A DNA stretch of 64,000 bases from NCBI RefSeq assembly GCF_004168625.1, contig NZ_SDWW01000011.1, forward strand, positions 33,279 through 97,278, read 5' to 3'. Positions 1-7,399 of this stretch are shown piece after piece (position 1 is the stretch's first letter; each line of letters begins with the position of its first letter). The notes below the pieces were generated by a model. It worked only from the letters and a program-made list of their open reading frames with translations, searched no databases and was not told where the DNA came from. A program made the position numbers and the translations under genes. The DNA is from Pengzhenrongella frigida. GTDB lineage: Bacteria; Actinomycetota; Actinomycetes; Actinomycetales; Cellulomonadaceae.

Positions 1-1068
1 GAGCAGGCCGGTGAGGCCGAGCTCCTCGCCGAGCGACGCGACGATGAAGTCCGACTCGGCGTAGGGCACCAGGTCGGGCCGGCCCTCGCCCCAGCCCGTG
101 CCGAAGAGCCCGCCGTTGGCCATCCCGTACAGGCCGCGCACGAGCTGGCCGGACCCGCCCGGGGACTGGTTGAACACGTCGTTGTCGAACGCGTTCAGCC
201 AGGCGTCGAACCGGGCGCCGACGTGCGAGAACGTCTGGGCCGCCAGGGCCGCGCCCCCGAGGAACAGGAGCATGCCGAGGAAGATCCAGCTCTTGCGCTC
301 GGTCGCGAGGTAGAGCATCGCGACGAACAGGCCGAAGAACAGCAGCGACGTGCCGAGGTCCCGCTCGAGCACGAGCACGGCGAGCGAGGCCGCCCACACC
401 ACGATGATCGGGCCGAGGTCGCGCACGCGAGGGAACTGCATCCCGAGCACCTTGGAGCCCGCCAGCGCGAGGGTGTCCCGGTTGGTCACCAGGTACCCCG
501 CGAAGAAGATCGCCAGCGCGATCTTGGCGAACTCGGCCGGTTGCAGCGACTGACCGCCCAGGCGGACCCAGATCCGCGCACCGTTGATCGTGGTGCCCAG
601 ACCCGGCACGAGCGGCAGCAGGACGAGGCCGAGGCCGACCACCATCGCGGTGTACGTGTAGCGCCGCAACGTCCGGTGGTCGCGCAGCGCGACCAGCACG
701 ACGGCGGCCAGGATCATCCCGATCGCGGTCCAGCCGAGCTGGCGGGTCGCGAACGTCGTCGGGTGCTCCCAGTCGACGGTCGACAGGTCGATCCGGTAGA
801 TCATCGCGAGCCCGATGCCGTTCAGGGCGACGGCGACCGGGAGGATCACCTGGTCCGCGTACGGCGCGCGCAGGCGCAGCACGAGGTGCATGCCGACCCC
901 GAGGGCGACCATCCCGGCGCTGTAGCCGTAGATGTTCGCCGGCAGGGCGCCGGTCATGTTCAGCCCGACGAGCGCGTAGGCCGCCACCCCGAGACCGAGC
1001 GCGAGGACGAGCAGCCCCAGCTCGACGCCCCGGCCGGGGCGAACGCGATGGGGGGTGACCGTCGCCAT
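1..1068 (-). CDS. rodA: FtsW/RodA family peptidoglycan polymerase (3' end cut by window)
   Basis: SEDS-family glycosyltransferase that polymerises glycan strands from lipid II in the membrane during growth or division. The 356 visible residues hold repeated hydrophobic membrane segments and the family stretch INGARIWVRLGG followed by QPAEFAKIALAIFFAGYL. The ATG overlaps the pstP stop (TGATG), implying translational coupling. It is the last visible gene of an fhaA-fhaB-pstP-rodA order; in actinobacteria pbpA, pknA and pknB usually follow, and would lie left of the window. RodA rather than FtsW is inferred from this context. The C-terminus is missing because the window ends. Confidence 0.93.
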   Translation of the reverse strand, partial: MATVTPHRVRPGRGVELGLLVLALGLGVAAYALVGLNMTGALPANIYGYSAGMVALGVGMHLVLRLRAPYADQVILPVAVALNGIGLAMIYRIDLSTVDWEHPTTFATRQLGWTAIGMILAAVVLVALRDHRTLRRYTYTAMVVGLGLVLLPLVPGLGTTINGARIWVRLGGQSLQPAEFAKIALAIFFAGYLVTNRDTLALAGSKVLGMQFPRVRDLGPIIVVWAASLAVLVLERDLGTSLLFFGLFVAMLYLATERKSWIFLGMLLFLGGAALAAQTFSHVGARFDAWLNAFDNDVFNQSPGGSGQLVRGLYGMANGGLFGTGWGEGRPDLVPYAESDFIVASLGEELGLTGLL

Positions 1069-2387
1069 CAGGCGGTGACCGCCGGGGCCGGCACGACGGC
1101 GGCCGGCGGGGTGGTCGGCGTCGTGGTCGGGGTCGGCGTCGGATCGGCGCTCGTGGAGTCCTCGGTCAGCCGGGTGACGCGGGCCTGGGCGTCGGCCAAC
1201 GAGGTGGCCGGGATCGTCTGCTCGAGGCGCGTGCGCACGTACCCGGGCAGATCCTCGGCGGTCAGGTCGGAGCGTTCGACGACCTCGGACAGCGCGAGCG
1301 GGCCGAGGGTCTGCGGGATGCCGCGGTAGATCGCGACGTCGCCGTCGGCCACCCCCACGTAGTACTGCGTCTGGGTCCACCGGTAGGCGGACACCCCGAC
1401 GGCGGCCACGGCGACGAGCAGCACGAGCACGGTCGCGACCATCGCCACGCGTCGTCGGCGCCGATGGCGACGGGCGTCGTCGTCCAGCGCGTCGTCCTCG
1501 GCGGCGGTCGTCTCGTCCGACTGCGCGGGCACGGTCTGGGTGAGGCTCGCGGCCCGCGCCGCGGGCCCGTCCGCGGCGGCGCTCGGGCGGTGGCGCGAGG
1601 TGGCCGCGGAGCCCACGATGGCCGACGTCGTCCCGGGTGCGGCGCCGTCCGGCAGGGCGTCCAGGTTGACGACGTCGGCGACGATCACGGTGATGTTGTC
1701 CGGTCCGCCGGCCCGCAGCGCGAGCTGGACGAGCCGGTCCGCGCACTCGTCGACGTCGCGGAAGTCCCGCAGGGAGTCGCCGAGCGTGTCGGCGCTGACG
1801 ACGCCCGACAGCCCGTCCGAGCACAGCAGCCAGCGGTCGCCGGCGCGCGCCTCGCGCACCGACAGGTCGGGCACGATCTCCATGTCGAAGTCGCCGAGCA
1901 CGCGCATGACCACCGAGCGCTGCGGGTGGTGCTCGGCCTCTTCGGCGGTGATCTTGCCGGTGTTGACCAGGTACTGGACGAACGTGTGGTCGGTGGTGAC
2001 CTGGGTCATCTCGCCGTCGCGCAGCAGGTACGCCCGCGAGTCGCCGATGTGGGCCATCGCGAGCTTGCTGCCGGCCCGGAGCAGCGCCGTGACGGTCGTG
2101 CCGAGGCCCGCCAGCGCGGGGTCCTGGTTCGCGCGGGCGAGCAGCTCGTCCTGCGCGGCGTGCAGGGCGCGGTCGAGCTGTTCGAGCGCGTCGTCGGGAC
2201 CGTGGGCCTCGTCGTCGAGCGGGGCGAGGGTCGCGACGGCGAGGGACGAGGCGACGTCGCCGCCCGCGTGCCCGCCCATCCCGTCAGCGACGACGAGCAG
2301 GTGCGGCCCGGCGTACGCGGAGTCTTGGTTGTTGGCGCGCACGAGTCCGACGTCGGAACGGGCGGCATACCGCAGGGCGATGGTCAC
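1068..2387 (-). CDS. pstP: PP2C-type Ser/Thr protein phosphatase PstP
   Basis: Metal-dependent phosphatase that reverses phosphorylation by PknA/PknB-type kinases on cell-wall and division targets. The PP2C domain spans about residues 5-238, with metal-binding motifs VADGMGGHAGGD (33-44), GDSRAY (115-120), SDGLSG near 190 and GGPDNIT near 226. An Ala/Thr linker follows, then one membrane segment around 312-337 and an outer tail ending in a TPTPTTTPTTPP stretch. This is the standard actinobacterial PstP plan. The start is GTG, 15 bp after fhaB. The last base of its stop is shared with the rodA ATG. Confidence 0.95.
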   Translation of the reverse strand: MTIALRYAARSDVGLVRANNQDSAYAGPHLLVVADGMGGHAGGDVASSLAVATLAPLDDEAHGPDDALEQLDRALHAAQDELLARANQDPALAGLGTTVTALLRAGSKLAMAHIGDSRAYLLRDGEMTQVTTDHTFVQYLVNTGKITAEEAEHHPQRSVVMRVLGDFDMEIVPDLSVREARAGDRWLLCSDGLSGVVSADTLGDSLRDFRDVDECADRLVQLALRAGGPDNITVIVADVVNLDALPDGAAPGTTSAIVGSAATSRHRPSAAADGPAARAASLTQTVPAQSDETTAAEDDALDDDARRHRRRRRVAMVATVLVLLVAVAAVGVSAYRWTQTQYYVGVADGDVAIYRGIPQTLGPLALSEVVERSDLTAEDLPGYVRTRLEQTIPATSLADAQARVTRLTEDSTSADPTPTPTTTPTTPPAAVVPAPAVTA

Positions 2388-2402
2388 AGTGAGTTTCCGG
2401 CC

Positions 2403-2900
2403 TTACCTCTGCAGCTCGACGACGCTCTGGCCGATGCGCACGTGCGCGCCCGGGGGGATCGGGGTGGGGCGCTCGACCTTGGTGGTGTCGAGGAAGGTGC
2501 CGTTGGTCGAACCGAGGTCCTCGACGAACCACCCGGTGCCCTGCGGGAAGATCCGTGCGTGCCGCGACGACGAGTAGTCGTCGTCGAGCACGAGCGTGCA
2601 CGACGGCGCCCGGCCGATGAGGATCGCGGAGGTCGTCAGCGGCAGGGTGGTGCCGCGCAGCGGTCCCTCGGTCACCACCAGGCGGGTCGGTGCCGCGTCC
2701 CGGCGGGCCGGCGTCGGCGGTGCGAGGGCCGCGGTGCCGCCGGCCGGGGTCGGGGTCCTGCCCTTTTTCGCGGGCCCGCCGCGTGCGGTGATCTTGGTGC
2801 CGTACAGGTCCCGACGCAGCACGCCGATCGTCGACAGGACGAAGACCCACAGCAGGACGAGGTAGCCCAGCCGGAGCAGGGTGATGGCGAGCTCACTCAT
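2403..2900 (-). CDS. fhaB: FHA domain protein FhaB/FipA
   Basis: Small phosphothreonine-reading adaptor of the cell-division and cell-wall kinase system. Residues about 5-25 form an N-terminal membrane anchor (LAITLLRLGYLVLLWVFVL). After a basic Pro/Ala linker, a C-terminal FHA domain (about 70-160) shows IGRAPSC, SSSRHARI and STNGTFLD, the Arg, Ser-Arg-His and Asn positions that bind phospho-Thr. The 165-residue length fits the family. It lies 9 bp after fhaA and 15 bp before pstP, so the genes are almost certainly one operon. Confidence 0.94.
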   Translation of the reverse strand: MSELAITLLRLGYLVLLWVFVLSTIGVLRRDLYGTKITARGGPAKKGRTPTPAGGTAALAPPTPARRDAAPTRLVVTEGPLRGTTLPLTTSAILIGRAPSCTLVLDDDYSSSRHARIFPQGTGWFVEDLGSTNGTFLDTTKVERPTPIPPGAHVRIGQSVVELQR

Positions 2901-2909
2901 GTGGCCGCG

Positions 2910-3626
2910 TCACTGGTCGTCCTCGGCCGAATCGTCCTGTCCGGTCCAGAACATGATCCGGGTCCGCCCGATGGTCAGGGTGTTCCCGTCCAGCAGGGTC
3001 GCGGCGGGCACCTGGTGGCCCTCGACGAACAACCCGTTGGTCGAGCCCAGGTCGGAGGCGACGACGCCGTCGCGCGTGACGCGGATCTCGAGGTGGCGCC
3101 GCGAGATGCCCGGGTCGTCGACGATGATGTCGGCCTCGGAGCCGCGGCCGATGACGGTGACCGGGCCGGTGAGCAGGTAGCGCTGGCCGTCGATGTCGAC
3201 GAGCGGGTGCCGGGCGCTGGGCGTCGCGGCGGCGGTCGCCGGGGCGACGGCGCCGCGGACGGTCGCGCTGCGCACCCGGAACCGGCCGGTCTCGAGGTCG
3301 TCGTGCTCGATGAACGTCACGGTCACCGGGCCGACGAACGCGTAGCGCTGCGTCGAGGCGTGCTCGGTGACGTTGGCCGCGAGCTCGTCGGCGAGCGGTT
3401 CAGCCCCCCAGCCGATGACCTGCTCGTGGTCGGACGGGGAGAGCTCGATCGTGAAGCTGTTGGGGACGACGGTGCGGTCGCGGTCGACGACGGCGGCCCG
3501 GTCGTCCACCTCGCGGCGGAGCGCGCTCGCGAGCTCGACGGGTTTGACCTCGCTGCGGAACGCCTTGGCGAAGGCGGTGTTGACCACCCGTTCAACGCCC
3601 TGCTCGAATCTGTCGAGGATGCCCAT
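2910..3626 (-). CDS. fhaA: FHA domain protein FhaA (DUF3662-FHA)
   Basis: Adaptor that in mycobacteria binds phosphorylated MviN and helps control peptidoglycan precursor export. The N-terminal DUF3662 region starts with MGILDRFEQGVERVVN. The C-terminal FHA domain (about 150-225) has VIGRGSEADI, ISRRHLEI and GSTNGLF. I chose the ATG at 3626 because AAGGAGG lies 8 bases upstream and the family begins this way; the frame stays open to 3824 but that extension looks non-coding. First gene of the operon. At 238 residues the linker is short. It is read towards fhaB, pstP and rodA. Confidence 0.93.
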   Translation of the reverse strand: MGILDRFEQGVERVVNTAFAKAFRSEVKPVELASALRREVDDRAAVVDRDRTVVPNSFTIELSPSDHEQVIGWGAEPLADELAANVTEHASTQRYAFVGPVTVTFIEHDDLETGRFRVRSATVRGAVAPATAAATPSARHPLVDIDGQRYLLTGPVTVIGRGSEADIIVDDPGISRRHLEIRVTRDGVVASDLGSTNGLFVEGHQVPAATLLDGNTLTIGRTRIMFWTGQDDSAEDDQ

Positions 3627-3853
3627 GACCACCTCCTTGCGTGCTCGTCGTGCGACGGTCGACCGGATCTCGGGCAGGACGGCATGGCGCCGAGCGTGCC
3701 CGTTCTTCCCTGATCGTAACGATCGGAAGACGGGGTTGATGCTGTTCGCCGCGGACGGCGCAGCGTGGCGTGCGTCGTCGGACCCCCGACCAGGCCCTTC
3801 GCCGGGGTGGATGCGGGCTCCCAACCTGCCGGCGTGTTAATGTTCTCCGGCGC

Positions 3854-3939
3854 GCGCGAGTGGCGGAATGGCAGACGCGCTGGCTTCAGGTGCCAGTGTC
3901 CGAAAGGGCGTGGGGGTTCAAGTCCCCCCTCGCGCACCA
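3854..3939 (+). tRNA. tRNA-Leu (CAG)
   Basis: Cloverleaf with acceptor pairs GCGCGAG/CTCGCGC, discriminator A and encoded CCA. The anticodon arm is CTGGC-TTCAGGT-GCCAG, giving anticodon CAG. There is a long variable arm typical of leucine tRNAs, and the T-loop GTTCAAGTC is intact. It reads CUG, the main Leu codon in this GC-rich genome. A strong hairpin follows 23 bases downstream. Confidence 0.96.
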
Positions 3940-3962
3940 GTGCTGGGGATGTCACCCAGAGA

Positions 3963-4000
3963 ACGAAGGGCTGGGAACCGACAGGTTCCCGGCCCTTCGT
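3963..4000 (+). terminator. Rho-independent-type hairpin after tRNA-Leu
   Basis: A 17-bp stem (3963-3979 with 3984-4000, one G-T pair) closed by a GACA tetraloop, 23 bases after the tRNA 3' end. No clear U tract follows, as is common in high-GC actinobacteria. Confidence 0.85.
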
Positions 4001-4100
4001 CCGTCCGGGCAGAACGGCCCCCGCCGTCGATGTGCATCCGATCCACTCCCGCGAGTGCGCCACGTGAATAGACTCCGCCCCCAACGAAGGGACGTATCTC

Positions 4101-4574
4101 GTGAGCAGCGTTCAAGAGTCACCGCCGACGGACAGTCGGCTCGGCCTCCGGGCGAGCACAGACGCCGACCGTGACTGGCTCTCCGTCTTGCATGAGCAGG
4201 CGCACCGCGACCTCGTCGAAAGGGCCTACGGGCCGTGGATTGCCGCACAACAGCGCGAGTTCTTCGCAGCACTCGTCGACGAGCACACAGTCTTCGTGCT
4301 GACTCATGACAGTGAACCTGTCGGGGCCGTGTACCTGGGTGAGCGCGACGGTGACCTCTGGCTGGAGCTGCTCGAAATCTCCCCCGCTCACCAAGGGCGG
4401 GGGTTCGGGACATTCGCGCTGGATTGGATCGACCAGGCTGCCTGTGAGCAAGGCCGGGGCATCCGGCTGCAGGTCCATCTGCTCAACGAGGCCGCGCACC
4501 GCCTCTACCTCAAGCAGGGCTTCACCGCCACGGGCGAAACCCCCACCCATCACCACCTGCGAAAGCACGCCTGA
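4101..4574 (+). CDS. GNAT family N-acetyltransferase
   Basis: Predicted acetyl-CoA-dependent N-acetyltransferase of unknown substrate, 157 residues, one GNAT domain over the full length. Motif A is visible as ISPAHQGRGFGTFALDWI (Q/RxxGxG acetyl-CoA loop), and the late LYLKQGFTATGET is the usual beta-strand 6 region. The GTG start at 4101 has a weak AAGGGA upstream. The gene stands alone after the tRNA terminator, and the next gene converges on it. A RimI-like role cannot be inferred. Confidence 0.85.
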   Translation: MSSVQESPPTDSRLGLRASTDADRDWLSVLHEQAHRDLVERAYGPWIAAQQREFFAALVDEHTVFVLTHDSEPVGAVYLGERDGDLWLELLEISPAHQGRGFGTFALDWIDQAACEQGRGIRLQVHLLNEAAHRLYLKQGFTATGETPTHHHLRKHA

Positions 4575-4593
4575 CGAGGCCAGCCGGGCAAGG

Positions 4594-5241
4594 TCAGTCG
4601 ACGAGGATCAGCGTGACGCTGGTGGTCGCCCTGACTGTCCCCGCGGGGTTGCCGACGACGGCCGGCGTGAATGACTGAGAGGTAAGACGGGTGCTGAAGT
4701 CCAACTGGTGCGGGTCGTCGCCCGGGTAGACCGCGCTGAACGGCGGGTTCGCCGGCTCCTCCCCGACCAGGTGCGCTCCATCACTTCGGGCAATTTCGTC
4801 GTTCAGCTGGGCATAGGCGATGAAAGGGGCCGCGAGAAGGGCCCCGACGACGGCGACCGCCACGGCGACGCCGGTGAAGGCAAGGCCCTTGTGCCGGGTA
4901 CGACGCAGCGGCGGGACCGCGGAGGCGATGAGTGCGGCCCCTGCAAGAGGTATCGCACCGATGAGTCCGGCCAGCGGGAGCATCGCGCAGACCGCGGCGA
5001 GCGCCATCAGGACAGCGGGGGTCGTCACGCGTCCGAACCATCGGTAGGCGCCCGCGACACCGAACATGGCCGCCACGGCCAGGCCGAACAGCGCCCACTC
5101 ATCGTGGGATGCGGGCTCGCTGCCCATCCACCCGGAGAACGCGAGGATCACTCCGGTGACCACGACGGCACCCGTCGCTGCGACCGTGGACACGGCCAGG
5201 AGCAGCAGCAGCCACACCGGCGCCGGCTCGTGCTGGTTCAC
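4594..5241 (-). CDS. Multi-spanning membrane protein of unknown function
   Basis: 215 residues, not recognised. The N-terminus (VWLLLLLAVSTVAATGAVVV) is a membrane segment. Further hydrophobic stretches follow around 45-65, 75-100 and 125-145 (FTGVAVAVAVVGALLAAPFI), giving four to five spans and a polar C-terminal domain of about 60 residues ending in VTLILVD. It is convergent with the GNAT gene, 20 bp apart, and divergent from the diguanylate cyclase across a 211-bp gap with no clear element. Transporter motifs are absent. Confidence 0.7.
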   Translation of the reverse strand: MNQHEPAPVWLLLLLAVSTVAATGAVVVTGVILAFSGWMGSEPASHDEWALFGLAVAAMFGVAGAYRWFGRVTTPAVLMALAAVCAMLPLAGLIGAIPLAGAALIASAVPPLRRTRHKGLAFTGVAVAVAVVGALLAAPFIAYAQLNDEIARSDGAHLVGEEPANPPFSAVYPGDDPHQLDFSTRLTSQSFTPAVVGNPAGTVRATTSVTLILVD

Positions 5242-5452
5242 GGTGTCGCCCCCGACCTCGCAGTGGTGCGTGCGCGAGCGCCGCGCGCGTACATCTGGCC
5301 GACCCTAGTTGCCGTCCCTCGCCCTGACCGCAGTTTCGCGTCGAGCGATCCGGCGTAAAATCCGGACGGATAGGTCCCAGTGGTCGGGCAGATCCGAGTC
5401 GTAGGACGGTGCCGTCTTCCGTCAGCTGCCCGGAGCCGAGTCAGGGGGTTCC

Positions 5453-6631
5453 GTGACCGACGTCCATGAGCTGCTGGCCCGAGACGTCCTCGAGGTCCTC
5501 GGGCATGCGGTCATCGCGACGGACATGACCGGGACCGTGGTGCTCTGGAACGATGCCGCCGAGGCGCTGTACGGCTGGTCGTCTGCGGAGGCGGTGGGAC
5601 GACCGATCTCTGAGCTGACCGTGCCCGAGCCGATGCAGGACCTGGCTGCCGAGATCATGGCGGACCTGGCCGCTGGCCGCGCCTGGTCAGGCGTCTTCAC
5701 CGTGCGACGCAAGGACGGCAGCACCTTCACGGCGCTCGTCACCGACACCGCGCTTCGTGACGCCGACGGGCAGCTGGTCGCCGTCGTCGGGGTGTCCCTG
5801 AACTTCGCCCAGGTAGTTCGACCGTTCGTCAGTCGCACCCGCGAGGCCGTGATCAGCACCGACCGGGCCGGCATCGTGCGGTTGGCGAGCCCGGCGATCG
5901 TCACGCTGCTGGGCTGGCGGGAGGAACAGCTCGTCGGCGAGTCCTGGTGGGACTACGTCCATCCCGACGACCGCGACGCGGCCCGCGCCGCGCACGCCGC
6001 CGTCGCGGCCACCAAGGACCAGATGCCACCTGCGGAGGCGCGGGTCCGCTGCTCAGACGATTCGTGGCTGTGGGTGGACTCGTCGGCGACGAACATGCTC
6101 GCGGAGCCGATCGTGCGGGGAGTCATGCTCACGTTGCGGGACGTGAGCGATCGCCACGCGATGCTCGAAGAGCTGGCTGCGCGGGCCGCGCGCGATTCCC
6201 TGACCGGCCTGGTGAACCGCGCCGCCTTCATGGATCGGCTCACCACCCTGCTGACCCGGCGCGCCCACTGCGGCGTCATGCTCTTCCTCGACCTGGACGA
6301 CTTCAAGTCGGTGAACGACCAGTACGGTCACGTCGCAGGCGACGCGGTGCTCCGCGCGGTCGCCGAGCGCCTGGTCCGGTCGGCTCGGCCCGAGGACGCG
6401 TGTGCGCGCCTCGGCGGCGACGAGTTCGCGGTGCTCGCCGAGAACATCTCTCGGCCCGAGGATGCCGACGCCTTCGTGCGACGGATCAGCGCCGCCCTGT
6501 CCGAACCGGTGACGGTCGGGACCGCGGCGATCCGGCCGCGGGCGAGCATCGGGTTCGCACTCCTCGGCGAGAACCGCAGTGCCGACCAGGTGATGCAGCT
6601 CGCGGACGAGGCGATGTACCGACAGAAGTGA
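5453..6631 (+). CDS. PAS-PAS-GGDEF diguanylate cyclase
   Basis: Makes cyclic di-GMP from two GTP. Two PAS sensor domains (about 10-120 and 125-235; the first opens VLEVLGHAVIATDMTGTVVLWN) precede a GGDEF domain (about 240-392). The active-site GGDEF is at 321-325, preceded by the substrate-binding DLDDFKSVND. RPED lies exactly five residues before GGDEF, the allosteric inhibitory I-site, so product feedback is expected. There is no membrane segment and no EAL domain. GTG start with AGGGGG five bases upstream. Signal unknown; no partner phosphodiesterase in the window. Confidence 0.94.
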   Translation: MTDVHELLARDVLEVLGHAVIATDMTGTVVLWNDAAEALYGWSSAEAVGRPISELTVPEPMQDLAAEIMADLAAGRAWSGVFTVRRKDGSTFTALVTDTALRDADGQLVAVVGVSLNFAQVVRPFVSRTREAVISTDRAGIVRLASPAIVTLLGWREEQLVGESWWDYVHPDDRDAARAAHAAVAATKDQMPPAEARVRCSDDSWLWVDSSATNMLAEPIVRGVMLTLRDVSDRHAMLEELAARAARDSLTGLVNRAAFMDRLTTLLTRRAHCGVMLFLDLDDFKSVNDQYGHVAGDAVLRAVAERLVRSARPEDACARLGGDEFAVLAENISRPEDADAFVRRISAALSEPVTVGTAAIRPRASIGFALLGENRSADQVMQLADEAMYRQK

Positions 6632-6656
6632 CCGCCGGCCCGGCCGCGCACGACCG

Positions 6657-7157
6657 TCAGTCGTCGGATCCGTGTCCGTCCGAACCGTGGTCGTCGTCGA
6701 CGTCGTGCGTGGCGGAGTCGTCGGGACCGGAGTCGTCGCTCGGGTCCGAGTCATCGCTGCCGCTGTGGTCGTCGGCCCGGTCGCCGCCGTGGTCGTCGCC
6801 GACGTCGTGCGTGGCCGGGTCGTCGGAGACACCTTCGGGCCGCAAGCCGCCGTGGTCGTCGCCGACGTCGTGGCTGGTCGGGTCGTCGGACCCGCCGGTC
6901 ACGGTGACGACGTCCTCGAGGACGACGTCGTCGGCCCCCTGACCGCCGGAGCTGCGGTCATCGGAACCGAGGTCGTCGAGGTTGTCGAGCGCCACGGTCG
7001 GGCCGGACGACGGAGTGGCGGACGGGCTCGAGGACGGGCGCGAGCCGGAGGTCGGCGTCCCGGTCGACTCGGCCCCGTTCGCCGCGACGGCGAGAACGGC
7101 GCCGGTGAGCAGCGTGGCGGTGGCGAGGGTGAGGGTTGAACGGCGGTTCCACTTCAT
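6657..7157 (-). CDS. Secreted Asp/His-rich repeat protein
   Basis: 166 residues, not a family I recognise. A Sec-type signal peptide (MKWNRRSTLTLATATLL, then an Ala-rich cleavage zone near 26) is followed by a Ser/Thr/Pro linker. The acidic tail holds three copies of a unit ending in HDVGDDHGG or HDVDDDHG, and it ends SDGHGSDD. The regular Asp-Asp-His spacing suggests divalent-metal binding outside the cell, which is inference. Repeats are conserved at the DNA level (GTCGTCGCCGACGTCGTG on the plus strand). Paired direct repeats lie about 85 bp upstream of the ATG. Confidence 0.7.
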   Translation of the reverse strand: MKWNRRSTLTLATATLLTGAVLAVAANGAESTGTPTSGSRPSSSPSATPSSGPTVALDNLDDLGSDDRSSGGQGADDVVLEDVVTVTGGSDDPTSHDVGDDHGGLRPEGVSDDPATHDVGDDHGGDRADDHSGSDDSDPSDDSGPDDSATHDVDDDHGSDGHGSDD

Positions 7158-7242
7158 GGTGGCTCCTGGGGGTTGAGTCCTCGGCGCGGCCTTCGCGTCG
7201 AGACCACAGTCGCGCCGAGTGGATCAACGGCAAGGGAAGCGC

Positions 7243-7264
7243 CGGCTAAGACTCGGCTAAGACC
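7243..7264. promoter_or_regulatory. Paired 11-bp direct repeats, candidate response-regulator site
   Basis: CGGCTAAGACT is followed directly by CGGCTAAGACC, so the repeat period is 11 bp, one helical turn. OmpR/PhoP-type regulators bind such tandem repeats. The site sits between the Asp/His-rich protein gene (minus strand) and the HAD fusion gene (plus strand). Target and regulator are inferred, not shown. Confidence 0.45.
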
Positions 7265-7399
7265 CGTTCCGTGACGGTGTGGTCGGCGGTGGGGCTTTTG
7301 GCCCTTCACCCGCCGTCTCGCCCGGCAGCACGATGGCCGCGACGGGCTGATCGCGGGGGGCGGGTGGTCGGTCCGCATGGCGTGGAAGGCGGCCAAGCG

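Noticed and set aside
223..1329. Long plus-strand open frame of 368 codons
   Set aside because: It is the antisense shadow of rodA and pstP: Arg/His/Asp/Gly-rich with no motif, while the minus strand gives a full SEDS and PP2C match.
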